61,026 nt of DNA from CAKVOD01 sp964489405 (GTDB lineage: Bacteria; Bacillota; Clostridia; Christensenellales; UBA1242), in assembly GCA_964489405.1 (NCBI GenBank), contig CAZAYL010000003.1, positions 1 through 61,026 of the forward strand. Reading direction: 5' to 3'. Under the pieces are notes generated by a model. It searched no databases and had not been told where the DNA came from. It saw only the letters and a program-made list of their open reading frames with translations. Below are positions 44,450-56,600 of the stretch, one piece after another. Each line of letters opens with the position of its first letter. The stretch's first letter is position 1. The translations under genes and the position numbers were made by a program.

Positions 44450-45172
44450 TTATTTGCCAAAAATGTATCTAAAAACAATGTATGGGCCCTCAAAAAGCGA
44501 AGCAATATAAGTGAAGCCAGCCGAGCGCAACAACCTTTTAACTTGGCGTAGTTCTTTGCCTTTTATGCCAACGTGTTTTTTAAGAAACATTTTACCATTA
44601 CGCGACGCTCCGAATTCGAGAGGTATTAAGAATAATTTCATCAAAATCGTAATTGCAAGCGCGCCCAACCCCACGTAAATCATAATTTTGCCAATAATAT
44701 TGAGTTCGAAAGGAATAACCCAAATTATTATGCCAAGCAAAACAAGTGGAAGGAAAAGTCCCGAGAAAAATCTATTTAGTTTTTGTAAGAAATAGCAAAT
44801 TGCAAAAAAGATACTATTGCTATAGCGTTGTCGTGAATGTCCAAATTCGTGGCAAGCAATCGCTAGTGATGCAACGCTAGTCCCATAAAAAATTTCAGGT
44901 TTTAAAATAATTCGGTCATTTGCGTAATCATAGCAATCATCCACTTTTTCGCCCGCAAGGTAAAGTTTAGTGCGTTGCTTAAATTTGTCAATTCCAAATT
45001 CCAAAACTTGATACGCTTGCGCGTTTAGCGAACTCTCTACATTCATAAGTTCATCTTTGACTTTGTAAAATATTCGATGCGCCGTCCCCGCGATTATCAT
45101 TCCAATGAGAAAGACAACAATTACAAGCAAACTGATTATAAAAAGGGGATTTTCAATCAATTCTTCAAACAT
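44450..45172 (-). CDS. YugP-type membrane zinc metallopeptidase, copy 2
   Basis: About 240 residues from the start codon at 45172, the same length as copy 1. The zinc motif is HEFGHSRQ within VASLAIACHEFGHSRQRYSN, with the same membrane-helix plan and an LIPLEFGASRNGKMFLKKH end matching PVEFNASKRAMQIL in copy 1. A longer start at 45211 is possible but lies upstream of GGAG, which is well placed for 45172, and equal lengths support the shorter start. A minus-strand promoter lies at 45192-45220. The pair is probably a tandem duplication that has diverged widely. Confidence 0.92.
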   Translation of the reverse strand: MFEELIENPLFIISLLVIVVFLIGMIIAGTAHRIFYKVKDELMNVESSLNAQAYQVLEFGIDKFKQRTKLYLAGEKVDDCYDYANDRIILKPEIFYGTSVASLAIACHEFGHSRQRYSNSIFFAICYFLQKLNRFFSGLFLPLVLLGIIIWVIPFELNIIGKIMIYVGLGALAITILMKLFLIPLEFGASRNGKMFLKKHVGIKGKELRQVKRLLRSAGFTYIASLFEGPYIVFRYIFGK

Positions 45173-45191
45173 TCTTACTCCAATTATTGTA

Positions 45192-45220
45192 ATTATATCA
45201 AAAAAATGCAAAAATTACAA
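45192..45220 (-). promoter_or_regulatory. Promoter of the YugP-like pair
   Basis: On the minus strand, TTGTAA (45220-45215) and TATAAT (45197-45192) with a 17-base spacer. The predicted start is near 45185, about a dozen bases before the GTG/ATG region at 45172. The gene at 45267 diverges on the other strand. Confidence 0.6.
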
Positions 45221-45266
45221 ATGAATAATAACAAAAATATCAACATATAAATTTTATGAGGTTTAT

Positions 45267-46271
45267 ATGAAAAATATTTCAGTACGTGCACAGTTTGAAT
45301 GTATGGTGCAAAAAGACGGCGAAAACATCGGCATACTTGAGAATAATGCGCAAGAAATTCTTATCAAAACAAACAAAGATTTTATTTTGACTTTTTTCCC
45401 ACTCAATAATTTCGAGTCCTTGCCATATTCTTGTAAAGTTTTTGTGAATGGCACATCAATATCTACAAACACAGATAAAGGCATAATTATCAAAATGCCA
45501 CACAACTGCTATGACATCATTTTTTCTCCATATCAATTGAGATATATTGAGCCATTCATTGAACAATCTCAAACTTTAAATTCAACATCTACAAATGTTA
45601 CAGTCCAAATTGTCAAAGAATTTAAAGCGCAACAATGGATACAAACTTTGCAAATTTACGAAAAAAACAACAATGTTTTTTCTCATAAAATGTCAAGCAT
45701 AGTACAAAACTGTAAAATTAGTAGCGCGTATATAAATAATGAATTTTTCATCATTATTTCAGGGACCGTCGATGATTATGAATATGCATTTATCATTAGT
45801 GCAAACAATAAATACCAATCAAGCCTTGAATTATTGTGCCACAAAATTGAAATAAACGACAAAAACATCAAAACACTTACAAAGTGTTTCGACATCGCAA
45901 AACACGGCAAAGTCAGCGTATACGAAGTAGTTAATTCACAAATTACTAAAAGTGATGAATATATTGTAAATTTAAAAGAGGGGAATAAAGTCTTACCACA
46001 AGTTGTCCCATTTGTCTTTTTTGAAAGTTTGAAACTTGGCGATATCAAACTATGTAGAACCCATTTAACCGAAAGCTTAAATTCATCAATAGACGACATT
46101 CATCTCAAGGCATACTTTGGCAATTTTCAAGAAGCCCGCCCAAGTGCAAACTCACTCGATGCATATTCAGTTGTTTTAATCTATAAAGAAAAAGAATCAT
46201 ATTTTGGCAAACTCTGCAAAATTGAAATGAAAGGTGACAAAATTGACAATTTTGAATTGCTTGACAATTGA
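45267..46271 (+). CDS. Hypothetical protein, 334 aa
   Basis: Not recognised. It has no signal peptide or membrane segment and is rich in alternating beta strands, with a repeated pattern of I/V/F and polar residues (for example TVQIVKEFKAQQWIQTLQIYEKN and FFIIISGTVDDYEYAFIISAN). Scattered cysteines (about eight) show no motif. Start ATG has a GAGG site; it diverges from the YugP-like pair. A promoter overlaps its end for the next gene. It appears to be an independent cytosolic protein of unknown role. Confidence 0.6.
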   Translation: MKNISVRAQFECMVQKDGENIGILENNAQEILIKTNKDFILTFFPLNNFESLPYSCKVFVNGTSISTNTDKGIIIKMPHNCYDIIFSPYQLRYIEPFIEQSQTLNSTSTNVTVQIVKEFKAQQWIQTLQIYEKNNNVFSHKMSSIVQNCKISSAYINNEFFIIISGTVDDYEYAFIISANNKYQSSLELLCHKIEINDKNIKTLTKCFDIAKHGKVSVYEVVNSQITKSDEYIVNLKEGNKVLPQVVPFVFFESLKLGDIKLCRTHLTESLNSSIDDIHLKAYFGNFQEARPSANSLDAYSVVLIYKEKESYFGKLCKIEMKGDKIDNFELLDN

Positions 46272-46290
46272 AATTTGCGTAGTGTATATA
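46261..46290 (+). promoter_or_regulatory. Promoter overlapping the end of the 334-residue gene
   Basis: TTGACA (46261-46266) and TATATA (46285-46290) with an 18-base spacer and a TG before the -10. It would drive the gene at 46333. Confidence 0.5.
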
Positions 46291-46332
46291 TATTCAAATT
46301 GTGTCAATAATAGCATTTAGAGGTAGAAGATA

Positions 46333-47445
46333 ATGACTATCAAAAAAATCCAAATGCAGAAAAGAATACAACAATTGTTTAATTATGTCAAACAAACAGA
46401 TCAAGCACATATACCACGCCTTGAAGCATTCAGCAAATTTGCATTAAAACACAATCTAAAATGCGAAACAGTCCGCAATCTATATTACAGCGCCGTCAAG
46501 CAATATAAAATGCAAGAAATATTCAATATTGAAAAGTGCAAACATTTTAATGCCAGCGAACTCAAAACGATTATGACACAACTTGTCAGCGAAATAAACC
46601 GCACAAAGTCAGTCCGTCAAGCGTGCTACAACCTAAGCAACGGCAACGCAAAATTAATGTTAAGATTGCAAAATAAATATCGTAGTATATCAAAAAATAC
46701 CCCCCAATATCTAATAGAATTAGGATTAAATTATAAAAATATCACTACTAAAAATACAACGCCCCCCAAAGTGAATAAATCATCACAAAAAACAAAAATA
46801 AACATTCAAAAATCGCTTGAAAATGTCAATAATTTTATTCTAAAAAATCAACAAACCACATCAAAAATAAGCGATATACCCGCAAAAAATGACAAGATAG
46901 TAGCAAATATTTGCAATATACCTATCAAAAATGAAAAAATGAATATTTTTTGCACAAATAAAAATAATTGTGCAAAAAATATAAAATCAAACAATAATTT
47001 TTATTCTCAAAATGTGGAAATTTGCGAAAATAATTTATCTCAAATGCCCCCAAATAAACCAGAAGCAAAAATTTTGAAAATGCCCTCAACTCCCAAATTA
47101 ACAGACACAGACATCAATAATTTGTTTATGGGACTTGTCAAAATGGTGAAGCGAAACGCTATTGAAAGCGCACCACAAAATTTGCGTGATGAATGCGCTC
47201 AAATAAGTTCTTCACTAAAAGAAACATTAGTGCAACTAAACATAAATACAAGAAGACTTGAAGTCGTCAAATGTGAAAATCAATCACTAAAACAAAAACT
47301 AAATGAGTCCCAAAAACTATTAAAACAAACGCGCAGTGAATATGCCCAACTTATCAACGAAATTGACAAAACAGGGCATATAGAAGAACTAAAAAATTTT
47401 TTGAAATTATATAAATCACATAAATTTGAAACAAATTTAAATTAA
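46333..47445 (+). CDS. Hypothetical protein with possible helix-turn-helix repeats and a coiled coil
   Basis: 370 residues, strongly basic and N/K-rich. Residues ~1-120 hold two helical segments of similar plan (IPRLEAFSKFALKHNLKCETVRNLYYSAVKQ, then LVSEINRTKSVRQACYNLSNGNAKLMLRLQNKYRS), recalling the paired Myb/RsfA-like DNA-binding segments of some Bacillota regulators; this is a by-eye resemblance. Residues ~130-255 are a long, low-complexity N/K-rich linker. Residues ~290-365 are a coiled coil (SQISSSLKETLVQLNIN...LKQKLNESQKLLKQTRSEYAQLI). A transcription regulator is possible. It stands 157 bases before the giant FN3-like gene. Confidence 0.55.
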   Translation: MTIKKIQMQKRIQQLFNYVKQTDQAHIPRLEAFSKFALKHNLKCETVRNLYYSAVKQYKMQEIFNIEKCKHFNASELKTIMTQLVSEINRTKSVRQACYNLSNGNAKLMLRLQNKYRSISKNTPQYLIELGLNYKNITTKNTTPPKVNKSSQKTKINIQKSLENVNNFILKNQQTTSKISDIPAKNDKIVANICNIPIKNEKMNIFCTNKNNCAKNIKSNNNFYSQNVEICENNLSQMPPNKPEAKILKMPSTPKLTDTDINNLFMGLVKMVKRNAIESAPQNLRDECAQISSSLKETLVQLNINTRRLEVVKCENQSLKQKLNESQKLLKQTRSEYAQLINEIDKTGHIEELKNFLKLYKSHKFETNLN

Positions 47446-47489
47446 CTTTCTAAAATTTAAATATATTTCTTATTATTGCGTTAATATAT

Positions 47490-47519
47490 TTGACTTTTGG
47501 TGCCGATTTTTGATAAACT
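47490..47519 (+). promoter_or_regulatory. Candidate promoter of the giant FN3-like gene
   Basis: TTGACT (47490-47495) and TAAACT (47514-47519) with an 18-base spacer. The next 80 bases are very AT-rich up to the GAGG before 47602. Weaker than other promoters in the window. Confidence 0.4.
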
Positions 47520-47601
47520 TAAAAAAATATATAAAAATATAATTTTTATATTGTTTTGTTTACTAATTTTATAATTGCATAAAATACAAAAGAGGTTCAG
47601 T

Positions 47602-50600
47602 ATGAGTAAATTAGAATCAAGAGAAAAGATTGAAAAAAGAGTTAAGGCTCGCGAAATGTGGCTGAGAATATTGACTATTTTCGCACTGCTTGTTATGGTC
47701 ACAGGTTTGGCACTTTTCATATATTTCCAAACCTCATATCAAACACGCATCCAGCTAGACACGCCAGCAAATGTTCGCGTCGAGAAGCTAGGCGACAGCG
47801 TGTACCTAAAATTCGACAAAGTCAAGAATGCGACTGCCTATCGTTATAGCATTGACAACCATATTATCCAAGTCGGTGCCGATGACCTTAATGTCGATAT
47901 CACAGCGCTTGTCGAATCTCCAAAGAAATATAAAATTTCGGTGCAAGCTATCGCTGAAAGCGGTTTTAAAAATAGCGAAATCTCCTATGCGGAAGATTTT
48001 GTCGTTACAAAGACCCTCGCGCAACCAATAGCGGATATCGATAAATATGATTCGAAACTCGTGTGGGTCAACGTCGACGGCGCGGATATGTATGAAGTTA
48101 CAATTATCGTAAACTCCGACATCACCGAACCAACAACCGCGCTTGTAAGTAAGAACGAATTTGACATAAGCGATATCGTAGACGACTATACAAAAAAATA
48201 TTCATTCTCAGTCAAAGCTCTTGCCGAAAATGAATATATCAATCAATCTGCATCCTCAAATGCAGTCGAACACAGTCTAAAAGGTAGACTGACTGAACCA
48301 ACCTCACTATCATACGACGAAAATACCCACAAACTCACTTGGGACGCCGTCGAGAATGCAAGCACATACACAGTTGTTTTGTCGCACGGCAATCTCGAAC
48401 CTCAAAAATTCATTTGCTCATCAAATTACATATATTTTAATTCTCAAGACGTGCAAACTATAGGCGAATATGAAGTTTATGTTTACGCCAACAACGTGCA
48501 ATCGCAAGGACTTGACGAAGAAGTTACTTGGTTCCTTGCAAGTGAAAAATCTGAAATCATCTCATTCTCCGTCTATGAGAAACTCGCAACTCCAAACGGG
48601 CTCCGCTACCAAATGAATGGCGAACTCGTATGGTTTAGTTGGGATAGCGTTCCGAACGCATACAGTTATACAATCGAACTCGTCAATGCCGAATCAGTTG
48701 CATTCTACCAAAAGAATACAGTCGCTAACGAAATCAATTTACGTCGCGACCTCGAGGGCGCAATCGGAGGAGATTTTAGAATAAGAGTCAAAGCAAATGG
48801 TTATGGATATTATTACACAAGCGACTTTAGCGCAATTATGGAACTTAACGTCCTTGACAAATTCGCACCCGTCCAAAATATCGAAGTTTTGGAAAATGGC
48901 AAATATTTGACATTCACAGCGCCAGCAAAAAGTGCCGTCAGCAATGTCAAATTTGCACCAAAAAATGGCTACAAAGTTGTGATATTAGATGAAAATGACA
49001 ATGAAATATATAATCAAACAATCTATAGCACACTTTTGGATACATCCACAATTTTCACACAGCCAATTGCATACAAAATCTCAATCAATACCAATGCATA
49101 CGGCTATTTCCGCGCATCAGAAATAACAACAGCGCAGTATTGCCACCAAGAAGTTTTGAAAACGCCAACAAATGTTACGCTTTACAAACAGACATCCACC
49201 GAAACAAACGGAACTGGCGAAATTGTCGAAATAAACACAATGAAATTGTCATTTACAGGGGACATCAACGCAACCGACTACACTTTATGGTTTGAGGGCG
49301 TCGAATACCAAAATATTTTAACAAATAAAACCTATTCAGGTTTTGCAACAAAAACAATTGACGATGTAAACAAAGTCGCGACACTTGAAATTGACATTTC
49401 AAGTTTTTCCGCAAGCATTTTGGGTTATGACCCATTGACAATCGCAAAGAAATACTCAGCGAAGGTAAAATGTATCGGCAACGTCGGCGACAGCGAGATG
49501 CTTGCAGGGTACAAAGATAGTAAATTTAGCCCAGTTACAATGTTTGAGAACAAAATCAAGTTGCAAGCACCTCAAGTACTACTAGTCGAAAATGTCGATG
49601 AAGAAAAAGTTATACTTTATTTCTCGCAAATTGACAATGCAACAAGCTACAATATTAGAATTACAAGTGCAATTTCTGGCGTAACAAGTGTTATGACATC
49701 GCGTTTGACGACCTGCAATATCCATTCAATAATTTCCGCAGGTAATAATAGCATTACGCTAACCGCCGTCGGGTCAGGTTACTATGAAAATTCCGACCCT
49801 AGCGAAACGATAGAATACAACTACGAGCCAATCTTGAAAGCGCCAAACGACGTCGAAATTACCGAAGAAACGCTCGAAGGTAGTGTGCATTACTATGCAA
49901 CATTTACAACAACGCGCTTTGCTGAATATTATTACGTCGACATTCGAAAAACGCACGAATTGCAAACAATCAACGGCACAAAGCAAGCAGTCGAATTAAC
50001 GGGCGCAATTTTTGAAACACTAAGCACAAAATTTAGCAAAGGAACACTAAAAACAAATTGCGACATTACTGAATACCTTACAAACAACGGCTTTGGCAAA
50101 TATGAAGTGAAAGTTCGCGCCGTTTTTGAGCAACCAGAAGTGCCAGAAACACCATTTATATACTCAAAAAAAGATTCAAATATCGCCACATACACGTATT
50201 TTGACCAACAACCAGCGCCAACCAATCTTGCGTTTGACAAAACAACAAAAATTTTGACATTCACAGGCACCGAAACAGCGCAAAAAGGATACATAATCCG
50301 CGTAAAACTCGAACAATCTGACGGAAGTTTTATCACAAATGAAATTTCAACGCTTGAAACAACCGTCGACCTATCAGAAACAATCGCCATTCTCGGCGGT
50401 GTCGGCAAATTCACAATCAGCGCAATGACGCGCAAAGTCGACGAATTATTCCTTGGCAATTCTGCTTGGGCAACATTAGAGCCAGTGGAAATTCGCATCA
50501 AACTCGCCGACCCAACTAATTTCCAATATAGCGATAGTTTACAAGAAGTGTCGTGGACAAGTGATTTGCGAATGGAATATGAGTACCTAAAATTGACGTT

Positions 50601-53600
50601 TAGGAACAAATCAATTTCATACACACTTCGCGAAATTACAGACGATTCATTCAATTTGAGCTTTGTGAGCTTGCGCGAGTACATCAAGCAGTATGGCGAC
50701 GGCTTCTATGAATTTACAGTGCAAAGTTTCTCGCACAAAAATATGGTCGACGATTCTGAAATTGTTACATATACATACACAAAATACGTCCAACTCGATT
50801 CGCCAGTGCTCATCTCCGTAATGGATAGAAATAATTACGTTGAAGCCAAATTCGCGACAAGCGAAAACGCGAAAACATACGCAATCATCGCGAAACTCCC
50901 AACCGAAGAAGTTTGGACAAAGATAAAAACAAACATCGAAGACAATGGGGAAGATGAAATCACAGTCGACATCAAAGCGGAACTCAGTAAATTGTACGGC
51001 GCAAACAAATACGACATCGCCGTCATCGCCGAAACATACGACTATTTCCAAGAAAGTCAACCGAGCAACAGCTTGCCATTTGAATTGTGGCTCAAGTTTT
51101 CACCGCCCGCAAATCTAACAGCCGAATATGATGAGGAGCAAGGCAAGTACTACGCCCTGTGGGACGCCGTTTCATACGCCGAAACATACTCATTTACAGT
51201 GAACGAACGCGTAATTGCTAGCGACATCACAAATACAAAATTCGACCTAACAAGCGTTATCGGCGACGAATCAACGGGCAAATTCTTGCTTGGCGTCCGC
51301 GTCAACGCAACAGGCTACTATTATAATAGTCTATACACAACATACGACTTTTATCTATCAAGCGCACTATCCGCGCCAACAATCACGTATGACGACAAAA
51401 CGCACAAGCTTGCGATATCTAAGCAGGGTGGCGAAATAGGATACGCTCTATACATCGACTATTTTGCGACCGAAAGCGCACTCTCAAGCAAAACACCAAC
51501 AAATCATCTTGAATACGAAAATATCCAAGCCACAATCATCAATTTAACCAACACAATGGAAATCACAGGGCTCGGCATCTACGTAATCAAAGTCAAAGCG
51601 CTCGGCGACGGTGTCTATTGGCAAAATTCAGATTGGTCAGAAGAATTGAAAGCATATTATACTGAACCACTCGCGCCACTAACCGCCCTTAATGTCGACA
51701 AGCGTCAAAACGGCGGGCAAATTGAAAATTACATCGTCATCACAAAACCAACCGACGTAATATATGAAAATGCGCTCATTCAATATGTGTTCTATGAAAT
51801 AGACAATATCGACAGCGACATACAATCAGAGCAAACCCCAGCACTTACAATCGTAGACAACCGCACCGAATTTAAAATCGAAAGGCTATCCAGCGCCAAA
51901 TACTACAAAGTCGTCGCAACGATTCTCGGCGTGTATGACAATTTCCAAACATATTCAAACAACTTGACAAGCACCGAATTAAATACCGCAATCAGCGCTC
52001 TCGCTTATTACGTAAATTCGGAAGAAAAATCAGTCAATTTTTCGACATTCGGAAATCAACTTTCCGCCCCAATTATTCAAAGCATCGCAATGACCGCGGA
52101 AAAGCAAATAACTATCACATTTGCCAAAGTTCTCAATGCCGAAACATACACCTTAATTGTTGCAAGACAAAGTAAAAACGCAGTTATATATGAAAAAGTC
52201 ATCAACGCAGAAAATACCGACGCCACAATTGGCACCGACGCAATTACCGTAACACTCAGCGCAACAACCGCAGATTTTGCCGATGAATACGACATCTATA
52301 ACATCAAACTTTGCGCAAATGACGTACTTGTTGACCCAACAAGCGAAGAAATTGCTTACGCAAAATCGCCAAACACCGAAATCGATTTTGCATACACAAC
52401 CACACTTTCTACGCCAACAGTTTCATTTTACGAGTTAAATGACGGCACATTGAGAATAGAAGTTTCAAACATCGAGTTTGCGACAGGTTATGAACTCGAG
52501 TTGAAAGTCAATGGTTTTGCGCAAATATATTCGCTTACAGATACATATATCGACTTCTCTAGCGCACAATATGGTGCATACATCGCGCGCGCAAAAGCAC
52601 TCGGCGATGAATATCACAAAAATAGCGACTGGAGCGCAAGTGAAGAATACACGTACAGAAATCAACTTGCTAGCGTCGAGAAAGTCGAAATCATTTCAAA
52701 TGGGGACGTCGCCACTCTCGCAACGCGCATTTATGCGCAGTGGAACGAAGTCAACGGCGCAAAAATGTACGGCGTTAAAGTCGATAAGGACGGCACCAAA
52801 ATTGGCGAATACGAAACCAACAAAACCTACTATGACCTTATTAACATATTCAAAGCAAATGGTTATGGCACTTACACCGTTTGGGCGAAAACAAACAGCG
52901 ATGGCGCATATATCATAGGCGAAAGCAAATACACAAAGTATGACACATATCAATACAAAGGGCAGTTTGAAGTGCCATTCAGTTTCGAAATCACCTATGA
53001 CTATAATACATCCGTATATCCAACAAAATTGACCTACCTTACAAAATTCAGCGCAGTCAGTGGCGCCAAGAAGTACATCATAACAATCTATGCAAATGAT
53101 GAAGAAAAAACCAAAGTCAAAGAATTTGAGTTGTATGCAAGCGCCCTTTCTTTGGAAAACGACATCTACAATGCCGACATCTCTGAATACCTAAAGGACA
53201 TCGACGGCGGAGTCTACAACGCTACAATTAAAGTCGCCGAAACAAGCGCAAACCTAGCAAGCGAAGAGAGTGAAAGTATAAGTTTCACAAACTATCATCT
53301 CTACAAAGACCCATCCCTAACCGCAAAACAATTCGGCGAAAGACCATTTATCCGCGTGAATTTCATTGAAATATCCAACGCCAATTACTATTCATTGTAT
53401 ATCAATGATACCTTGTATGAAGTAAATGGGGAGAAATTCCAATTTATAAGCGGGTATATCGATATTTCCGCACAATACCTAAATATTGGGCAAGAAAACA
53501 CCTTTATTCTCGAAATAATTGAAGAGCCAAGCGCATATTATCTCAACACCTACTATCGCGTCAAAGTGTCCAATTTCACATTCAAGCTTTCAAGTGTCGA

Positions 53601-56600
53601 AAATATCGCCATTGAGCAAACAAGCAAAACGCAAATCGCAGACGGCGAAAATAACTACATCTGGTTATCATTCGACCAAGTCGACTATGCCACAGATTAT
53701 GAACTTTATATTGACAACGAAAAGGTTGAAACATTACAAGCAGGGCAAGAAAAGTACGACATTTCCGCACTTTTTGCAAATAGAATGCCAAAGGACAACT
53801 ACAAAATTGAGCTTATTGCCATAGATAGTGCCGACAAACTCACAAGAAGTGATTCAAAAATATACACATTCGACTACACCTTGCAATTCTCCGCCCCAAC
53901 CAACCTAACAATGTCAGACGACACGCAAATTTCCGCAACGTGGGCAGAACCACAAAACTTGCAATCATTCCAAACTCTCGCAACCGAAAACAGCATAGCA
54001 TTTGGCGAGCAAAAATACAAAATAATTGTCTACTATATTCTCAATAGCGCGGAAAACGAAGTCAAGCAAATTACCGACATCAGTTCAAATTCATACGACT
54101 TGACAAGTATCGTGAACGAACCAGGCACTTGGCGTATCGACGTCTACGCTAGCGCAAACGGCGCATTCGACGAGTCAATCACGTGTGCAAGTACAACATA
54201 CAATTATGTCTTGACGCTAGACGCAGTCCAAAATGTAAAAATTAGTCAAGACAATGGGACATACTCCTTGAGTTTCGACAAAGTCAATGAATATAATTAT
54301 ACCTACGCAAAAGATTATTACCTAAATAATCTCTACTACAAGATATATGTTAATGGTGGTTTAGTATATACCCCAACACACACAGGGCTTCCAAGCAATC
54401 CAGTTATTAACATCACAAATAAATTGTGGGGTGGCGACAACATCATCTATGTCATTACAGCAAATGACAAAGTCGCACACTTTATCGAAAGCGAGCAATC
54501 TAATAGCGCAGAATGCACATATTCCACGCAATTTACCACGCTATTCCATGCCGAAGGCATCAACGACGAGAAAAACAACAAGCAATTGTTTAGATTCGAC
54601 AGCTTTAACGTCAACGGAATGACTAGCGATGAAATTCTAGATTTGACATATACGCTCTCAATCTATAACATCGACGGCGTACTCATAAGCACTAAAGACG
54701 ACTACAAAGCGGAGCGTTACAACTCATCAAAGCTCCAAATTGACATCACAAGCGTCATCAATGGCCAGCCAGGTTCATACCAAATCATCGCGAAAATCAA
54801 CGCGTACCAAAAATCGTTCCTACTCGGCGAAAAAACAATCAACTTTGCGATGAATGAAAGTGACACTGTTACCATTTCCTATGACCACAAATTGCGCGCC
54901 GACACGCCAAAACTCAGCTTGCTCGTCATCGACATCGACGGAAATGAAAGAGATGCAAACATAGGACTCGAAATGCAAGAGATGTGGCTCACATTCGACG
55001 TCAAATTTTCCGACGCATTCCTTGCCCGCGCAAGCGAACTTGAATACACCCTACTCATCAACGACAGTGAATACTATTTGACTTTGCCATACAGCACCGA
55101 CAAAATCGGGCAAACAGTAACCGCAAGTGGGTCAATGGTTACCAATTCGGAAATAGTCAAAGTTTCAACGCGCGTAAAAATTACCGAACGCACCGAGTCT
55201 AGTGAGCGCAAAATTTCGCTCTCGTTCTCAATCATCGAACTTATAGAGAAAGACGGCTTCAATATCTACAAGTCAGGCGTCATCAACATCAAAGCAAAGT
55301 CTGCCGAGCAAGGGTATTATCTCGAGTCAACCTATCAAATTAATTCCTTGAGATATGACTATTACCTAAGGTACAAGACACCAACAGGGCTTGAATATGT
55401 TACACGCCAAGACGGCGCACACTACATCAAATGGGACGTGCCAACCCACGCACACGTTAGCAACTACTATGACATCATAGACACCTACAATGTTACCATT
55501 GAGTCTATGGGCGTCATAGACGAATCAGGAAGCGCATCCAACCCGCATAATACATTAGGGGGCAAACATTCGTGCAATTTTACCCGCGACGAAATAATTG
55601 TCGAAAATGGATATCTATATTACAATATCGAGAACCTTTTGTTCGCAGGGCACAACACAATCAGTCTAAAATGCAATGAGTCTAAAGCCAATTATTACCT
55701 AGAGTCCTTTGCAACCACGATTGAAAATAATGAATATTATAAGAAAATCAAAACCCCAGAATTTACAGTCGATGACCTTGACACTAACACGAAAGGCAAC
55801 GACAACGCAGTCAAAGGGGTCAAAATTAATATTATAAATTACGACAATGACGGCGACTATGATAAGGAACTAAATAAAGTAATCAATTACAATTCAAGCG
55901 CGCTCTATCGCGTCGAAATTACAAGCCAATCTGAATGTAAATCTACTACTAAGAACCCAAGCCAAAGCGCCTATATGGATTACTCAGTTATTTTCAAAGT
56001 AAACAAAAGTGGTACATTTGAAATAATTAATGGCGCAGACTATGTGTTAAGTTACAAGATAAAATTTAGCACAATCAACAATTGTGGCACGCTCCAAATT
56101 GAGTGGCAATTTGCGGAACCAGGGCGTTACACATACTCAATAACCGCACTCGGCGATGAAGCAAACTACACGCTCGATAGCGACACGCAAACACTCGCGC
56201 ACGACACCACATACAGCGCACCAACCTTAACCGCAACACTCTCAATTTATCATTACGACAAGAATAGCAATGAAGTGTTGCGTACAGGGGAGAACACAAC
56301 CACAACAAGAATGAGTAAAATTGTGCTCGAATGGCAAACAGATTTAAGTTATTTCTATAATGCGGAATATGAACTCACAATCGAAGGTTCATACAATAGT
56401 GGAGAAAAAAATTCGTTTGTGGTCAAAATTACTAATCAAACGTCAATTACATTTAGCAAAGATGAAAATGGTGCTATTTTTTACGAAATTATGTATAGAC
56501 CCGCAAATTACACATTTACGCTAAAAAGTTTAGCAAAAACAAGTGCAGTGTCAGCGGGGGCTTCAGATGAAATGACATATTACTATATAAGTACAGGGAA

